This document shows, piece by piece, positions 1 to 5,139 of a DNA stretch of 5,139 nucleotides. The translations under genes were made by a program, and so were the position numbers. Position 1 is the stretch's first letter. Each line of letters opens with the position of its first letter. Below the pieces are notes generated by a model. The model was not told the DNA's origin and made no database searches. It was given only the letters and a program-made list of their open reading frames with translations. The DNA comes from Candidatus Thiodictyon intracellulare. GTDB lineage: Bacteria > Pseudomonadota > Gammaproteobacteria > Chromatiales > Chromatiaceae. Where the stretch lies: the NCBI GenBank assembly GCA_016292295.1, contig JADNEJ010000449.1:1-5139 (forward strand), in the 5' to 3' direction.

Positions 1-1
1 G

Positions 2-206
2 GTGCAGGACTGGCTGTCCAAGGACCACCTGGCACGCGACGTGGTCGAGGTGGTGAAAAAGCTTGGATCTGAGCGTGCTGGTGCAGGCGTATGACGGCAC
101 TGGGAGCATGCCTTATCACCCGGTCATGCTGTTGGCGTTGCTGATCTATGGCTACGGTTACGCCACCGCGCGTTTCTCCAGCCGCAAGATCGAACGGGCC
201 ACGTAC
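2..206 (+). pseudogene. IS1182-type transposase, N-terminal remnant, frameshifted and truncated
   Basis: Two frames together give the start of an IS1182-type DDE transposase. Positions 2-64 read VQDWLSKDHLARDVVEVVKK plus a leucine. The frame beginning at 63 then reads LDLSVLVQAYDGTGSMPYHP, a hydrophobic stretch, and FSSRKIERATY. These match, from memory, the family's DWLPEDHLARFVV..LDLS..YHP..LL..LIYGY..G.FSSRKIERATY region. The switch sits in the cttgg at 62-66: dropping one base joins the frames as K-L-D-L-S, so a one-base insertion is the simplest cause. A programmed +1 shift is less likely because this family normally has a single ORF. Compared with the family, a Gly-Tyr pair is duplicated (LIYGYGYAT). 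Similarity stops after ERATY at about 206 and the frame then runs through unrelated sequence to a stop at 372-374. The catalytic domain is absent, so it cannot be active. The 5' end lies outside the window. Confidence 0.8.
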
Positions 207-251
207 GGATGGCCGTATTACGTCTGCAGTCAGGGGAACACCGTGGAAAAC

Positions 252-309
252 TGCGTTTCTAGCCGAAAACAGTCTCTTTTTGCGTTTCTAGCCGAAAACA
301 GTCTCTTTT
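252..309. repeat. Two perfect 29-bp tandem repeats
   Basis: Positions 252-280 and 281-309 are identical 29-bp units starting tgcgtttctagccgaaaaca and ending in a run of T. The sequence gaaaac at 246-251, directly before unit 1, copies an internal piece of the unit and may be the edge of an older copy. Each unit contains GTTT-N8-AAAC, a weak inverted repeat. The block lies in a 205-bp stretch (207-411) between the transposase remnant and the CIA30 gene where I see no gene. It could be the end of another insertion sequence (IS21-family ends carry repeated motifs), a binding-site cluster, or slippage debris. The sequence alone does not decide. Confidence 0.9.
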
Positions 310-411
310 TTTGCAACAAAAGCCCGTCCAAGGGCCTCAGGCGGTGGCGCCGGTCGCTAAGTCAGACAGGCTGAGGCTGCTAGCGTTCGCGTTCCGTACC
401 AGGTTTGACCT

Positions 412-1062
412 ATGCCCATCGCACCCTCCCCACTCATCGACGACCGTGCCAGCGGTAACCTAAATGCCAGCTTGGGCACCCGCTGGCAATTCATCGCCGA
501 CACCGTCATGGGCGGCGTCTCGCGGGGCGGGCTGACCACTGAGGTCATCGACGGCCGACCCTGTCTGCGCCTGACCGGTCAGGTCAGCCTGGCGCACAAC
601 GGCGGTTTCGTGCAGGCGGGTTTGGACCTCGGCCCCGCCGGCCTAGTGGATGCCCGGGGTTGGAGCGGGATCGAATTGGTGGTCCGGGGCAATGACGAGA
701 CCTATAACCTGCACCTGCGCACGGCCGACACCCGGATCGTCTGGCAGTCGTATCGCGCCTCATTCCGTGCAGAGCCCAACTGGGAGACAGTTAGGCTGCC
801 ATTCGAGAGGTTCCAACCCTACCGGATCGACGGCCTTGATCACAAATCCGCCCAAGGCCGGCCGGCCCATGTGGGTTTGCGCGCGCAAGACCATGTTCTG
901 CAAGGAAGCGGCGACGCCGGGACTGAACAAGGTGGGCGGAATTATGATCAAGGCCGGATCGACTGCCCGCTGGACCTTGCCGTCCTGCGGCGGCTGGGGC
1001 TGGTGGCGATCGGCCGGGAGATGACGGCCGACCTTTGCCTTGCGCGTATTGCCTTCTACTGA
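412..1062 (+). CDS. CIA30-family (NDUFAF1-like) protein carrying an in-frame insertion
   Basis: The 216-residue product resembles the CIA30 family (complex I intermediate-associated protein 30), a galactose-binding-like beta fold. In mitochondria NDUFAF1 helps assemble respiratory complex I; the role of bacterial members is not established. Visible family features are WQFIADTVMGGVSRGG (about residues 26-41), GGFVQ (65-69), WSGIELVVRG (84-93), a SYRASF strand, WETVRLPFERFQPYRID (124-140), and the C-terminal block PLDLAVLRRLGLVAIGRE ending in IAFY. No signal peptide or membrane segment is seen, so a cytoplasmic location is inferred. In the family, PYRID normally runs almost directly into the PLD..LRRLG block. 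Here 44 extra residues (141-184) separate them and come from the mobile element at 832-955; without it the protein would be 172 residues. The ATG at 412 is the only reasonable start, because an in-frame TGA lies at 406-408. A weak AGG (401-403) sits 8 bases upstream. It converges on greA. The family call is firm; whether the interrupted protein folds is unknown. Confidence 0.85.
   Translation: MPIAPSPLIDDRASGNLNASLGTRWQFIADTVMGGVSRGGLTTEVIDGRPCLRLTGQVSLAHNGGFVQAGLDLGPAGLVDARGWSGIELVVRGNDETYNLHLRTADTRIVWQSYRASFRAEPNWETVRLPFERFQPYRIDGLDHKSAQGRPAHVGLRAQDHVLQGSGDAGTEQGGRNYDQGRIDCPLDLAVLRRLGLVAIGREMTADLCLARIAFY
824..963. repeat. 8-bp target-site duplication GGATCGAC around the MITE-like element
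   Basis: GGATCGAC occurs at 824-831 and again at 956-963, directly abutting the two terminal inverted repeats. The match extends two bases further left (CCGGATCGAC at 822-831 and 954-963). At the right side those two bases belong to the inverted repeat, so 8 bp is the parse that keeps both ends symmetric. At protein level the duplication is seen as Arg-Ile-Asp at residues 138-140 and again at 182-184. Confidence 0.85.
832..955. mobile_element. 124-bp MITE-like element inserted in the CIA30 gene
   Basis: The first 23 bases (832-854, starting GGCCTTGATCA) and the reverse complement of the last 23 (933-955) match at 21 of 23 positions, with the outer 11 perfect. The element is flanked by an 8-bp direct repeat, GGATCGAC, at 824-831 and 956-963. 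It has no room for a transposase, so it would have to be moved in trans. The interior holds two perfect 12-bp palindromes, GGCCGGCCGGCC (856-867) and TTGCGCGCGCAA (877-888). Each terminal repeat contains TGATCA, with a GATC site. Length 124 plus 8 duplicated bases is 132, or 44 codons, and the CIA30 frame passes through without a stop. An 8-bp duplication with ends starting GG would suit an IS1595-type transposase, but other families also make 8-bp duplications; the parent is inference. Confidence 0.85.
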
Positions 1063-1165
1063 TTATCGGGCCTTGATCCGGGTCCCGACCATCGCGCGGA
1101 TGGAGCGGGTCGCTGGTCCGCAGAGCGGATGCTGCCTGGTCCGCACAGCAGACCCTACAGGCTGG
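1063..1165. other. Convergent intergenic gap without a clear terminator
   Basis: These 103 bp separate the 3' ends of the CIA30 gene and greA. I see only small, competing stem options: TCCGC/GCGGA at 1117-1129, GCGGA/TCCGC at 1125-1144, and TGCTG/CAGCA at 1130-1150. None is followed by a T run on either strand, so no intrinsic terminator is called. A 10-bp direct repeat, CTGGTCCGCA, occurs at 1113-1122 and 1136-1145. The decamer GGCCTTGATC at 1069-1078 equals the first ten bases of the nearby MITE-like element's inverted repeat. Confidence 0.5.
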
Positions 1166-1638
1166 TCAGATGTATTTCACGTCCAGGATCTCTAACTCTC
1201 GCTTGCCTCCGGGGGCGTCGACCACGCCGATGTCGCCCTCGCTCTTGCCGATCAGTGCGCGGGCGATGGGGGAGCTGATGGAGATCATACCCTGCTTGAG
1301 ATCCGCCTCGTCGTCGCCGACGATCTGGAAGCTGCACTCCTCGTCTTTTTCAACCTCCAGCACCAAGACGGTGGCGCCGAACACGACGCGCCCGGTGGCC
1401 GGGAGTTTGGTGACGTCGATGATCTGGGCGTTGGAGAGCTTACCGTCCAGGTCCTTGATGCGGCCCTCGATGAAACTCTGCTGTTCACGGGCGGCGTGGT
1501 ATTCGGCGTTCTCCTTCAGGTCACCGTGGGCGCGCGCCTCGGCGATTGCCTCGATGACCCGCGGGCGCTCGATGCGCTTGAGGCGCTCCAGTTCCTCGCG
1601 CAGTTTTTCGGCGCCGCGGGCGGTGAGAGGTACCTTGC

Positions 1639-1642
<4 letters not shown>
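1166..1642 (-). CDS. greA: Transcription elongation factor GreA
   Basis: The 158-residue protein is the same length as E. coli GreA and aligns with it essentially without gaps. GreA binds the secondary channel of RNA polymerase and stimulates cleavage of the backtracked transcript, rescuing stalled complexes in the cytoplasm. The N-terminal coiled-coil (about residues 1-75) contains [17 protein letters not shown]. Asp41 and Glu44 at its tip are the acidic residues that help place the catalytic metal in this family, and both are present. The C-terminal FKBP-like domain (about 80-158) carries [10 protein letters not shown] and [13 protein letters not shown], typical of GreA rather than GreB. 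The start is the ATG at 1642-1640; its ATGA overlaps the carB stop, so translation is probably coupled to carB. No separate promoter can be seen because the upstream sequence is carB coding DNA. Nothing suggests damage. Confidence 0.97.
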
Positions 1643-4844
<3,202 letters not shown>

Positions 4845-4860
<16 letters not shown>

Positions 4861-4886
4861 GAAATTCCAGAAGTACGTGAGTACGT
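4845..4886. repeat. Three AGTACGT repeats across the carB start
   Basis: AGTACGT occurs at 4846-4852, 4872-4878 and 4880-4886. The last two form an exact 8-bp-period tandem (aagtacgt then gagtacgt) 11 to 26 bp upstream of the carB ATG. The first lies in carB codons 3-5, where it encodes part of the conserved Lys-Arg-Thr and may be coincidental. The tandem pair could be part of the insertion-sequence end or a protein-binding site. I do not recognise it as a known operator. Confidence 0.5.
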
Positions 4887-4890
4887 TATA
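4885..4890 (-). promoter_or_regulatory. Possible -10 element (TATAAC) before carB
   Basis: On the minus strand TATAAC, one base from the sigma-70 consensus, lies 24 bases before the carB ATG, just after the stop of the IS630 remnant. Transcription would start about 17 bases before the ATG. No good -35 hexamer is seen 16-18 bases further upstream (the region reads GCCGAA or CCGAAA), so this is only a candidate for a promoter created at the insertion-sequence junction. Confidence 0.2.
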
Positions 4891-4891
4891 C

Positions 4892-5138
4892 CTAAGCGAT
4901 AGGAATTTTCGGCTTTTTATTCCCGATAATTTGGAAATTCTCAGCGAGAAGCGTTCGGAGTAGTTCGGAGTAGCGGGGCAGATGCATCAAGTTCACCGAA
5001 GAACTTCTTGCAGGCACTTCGAAACTTTTCAAACGTGTCGTAATATTGATTATAAAGCACTTGGCGTTTTAATAATTTCCAGAAGCGCTCAATTAAATTA
5101 AAATTTGGACAATAGGGCGGAAGTGGCTCCAGTTGGAT
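4892..5138 (-). pseudogene. IS630-type transposase, C-terminal part, frameshifted
   Basis: From the right window edge the minus strand reads IQLEPLPPYCPNFNLIERFW and goes on through KLLKRQVLYNQYYDTFEKF to [19 protein letters not shown]. It then ends early, after 65 codons, at TGA 4943-4941. PNFNLIERFWK is the third catalytic block of IS630/Tc1-type DDE transposases; its Glu is the last acidic residue of the triad. In the other frame the sequence continues as [19 protein letters not shown] to a TAG at 4894-4892, the expected family C-terminus. Removing one copy of the 10-bp tandem repeat at 4954-4973 joins the two parts as [15 protein letters not shown], so that duplication explains the break. 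The segment is visibly AT-richer than carB, as expected for an acquired element. The N-terminal part and the other element end lie beyond the window. The inner element end is somewhere between 4861 and 4891 and I cannot place it exactly. Confidence 0.85.
4954..4973. repeat. 10-bp tandem duplication that breaks the IS630 transposase
   Basis: TTCGGAGTAG is present twice in a row, at 4954-4963 and 4964-4973 (CTACTCCGAA twice on the coding minus strand). Ten bases shift the frame by one. Deleting either copy restores a continuous transposase reading frame to the TAG at 4894-4892, so the duplication is the likely inactivating mutation. Confidence 0.85.
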
Positions 5139-5139
5139 T

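Noticed and set aside
56..66. A-run followed by cttgg as a programmed frameshift site in the IS1182-type transposase
   Set aside because: The shift needed is +1, while insertion sequences mostly use -1 slippage. The A-run is only five long and the family normally uses one frame. The gene is also truncated, so decay is simpler.
252..309. CRISPR array
   Set aside because: The two 29-bp units abut each other with no spacer between them and no cas gene is near.
63..374. A 103-residue plus-strand protein starting at a TTG
   Set aside because: Only the first 48 codons are transposase sequence; the rest runs through the 29-bp repeats by chance. It is treated as part of a pseudogene rather than a gene.
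334..377. Inverted repeat GCCTCAG/CTGAGGC upstream of the CIA30 gene
   Set aside because: Seven base pairs with a 30-base loop is too weak to call an operator or hairpin without other support.
1113..1150. Intrinsic terminator for greA or the CIA30 gene
   Set aside because: Stems are five base pairs at best, compete with each other and lack a T run on either strand.

Overview
The window looks like a chromosomal segment from a GC-rich gammaproteobacterium. The basis is the gene order carB-greA with a 4-base overlap, the same layout known downstream of carA in Pseudomonas and many other gammaproteobacteria, plus a CarB and GreA that align with the E. coli proteins almost without gaps. A purple sulfur bacterium or relative (Chromatiales) is plausible from composition and the mix of mobile-element debris, but this is inference.

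Layout from left to right: (1) 2-206, plus strand: a decayed N-terminal piece of an IS1182-type transposase, frameshifted and cut off after a conserved ERATY motif. (2) 207-411: a non-coding junction holding two perfect 29-bp tandem repeats (252-309). (3) 412-1062, plus strand: a CIA30-family protein whose reading frame carries a 124-bp MITE-like element (832-955) with 23-bp imperfect terminal inverted repeats and an 8-bp target duplication. The insertion adds exactly 44 codons and keeps the frame open. (4) 1063-1165: a short convergent intergenic gap with no clear terminator. (5) 1166-1642, minus: greA. (6) 1639-4860, minus: carB, complete. (7) 4861-5139: an AT-rich segment with the C-terminal end of an IS630-type transposase on the minus strand, frameshifted by a 10-bp tandem duplication. 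Its stop lies about 30 bp from the carB start.

Functionally, carB supplies the large subunit of carbamoyl phosphate synthetase (arginine and pyrimidine synthesis) and is translationally coupled to greA, a transcript-cleavage factor of RNA polymerase. The usual partner carA is not visible. IS630 debris occupies the place where it would be expected, so carB-greA may be separated from carA and may depend on read-through from the element or on a promoter at the junction.

I did not find a new multi-gene system. The strongest unusual signal is the MITE-like element inserted in frame in the CIA30 gene. The small-scale lesions in both transposase remnants and the repeats beside carB are secondary.
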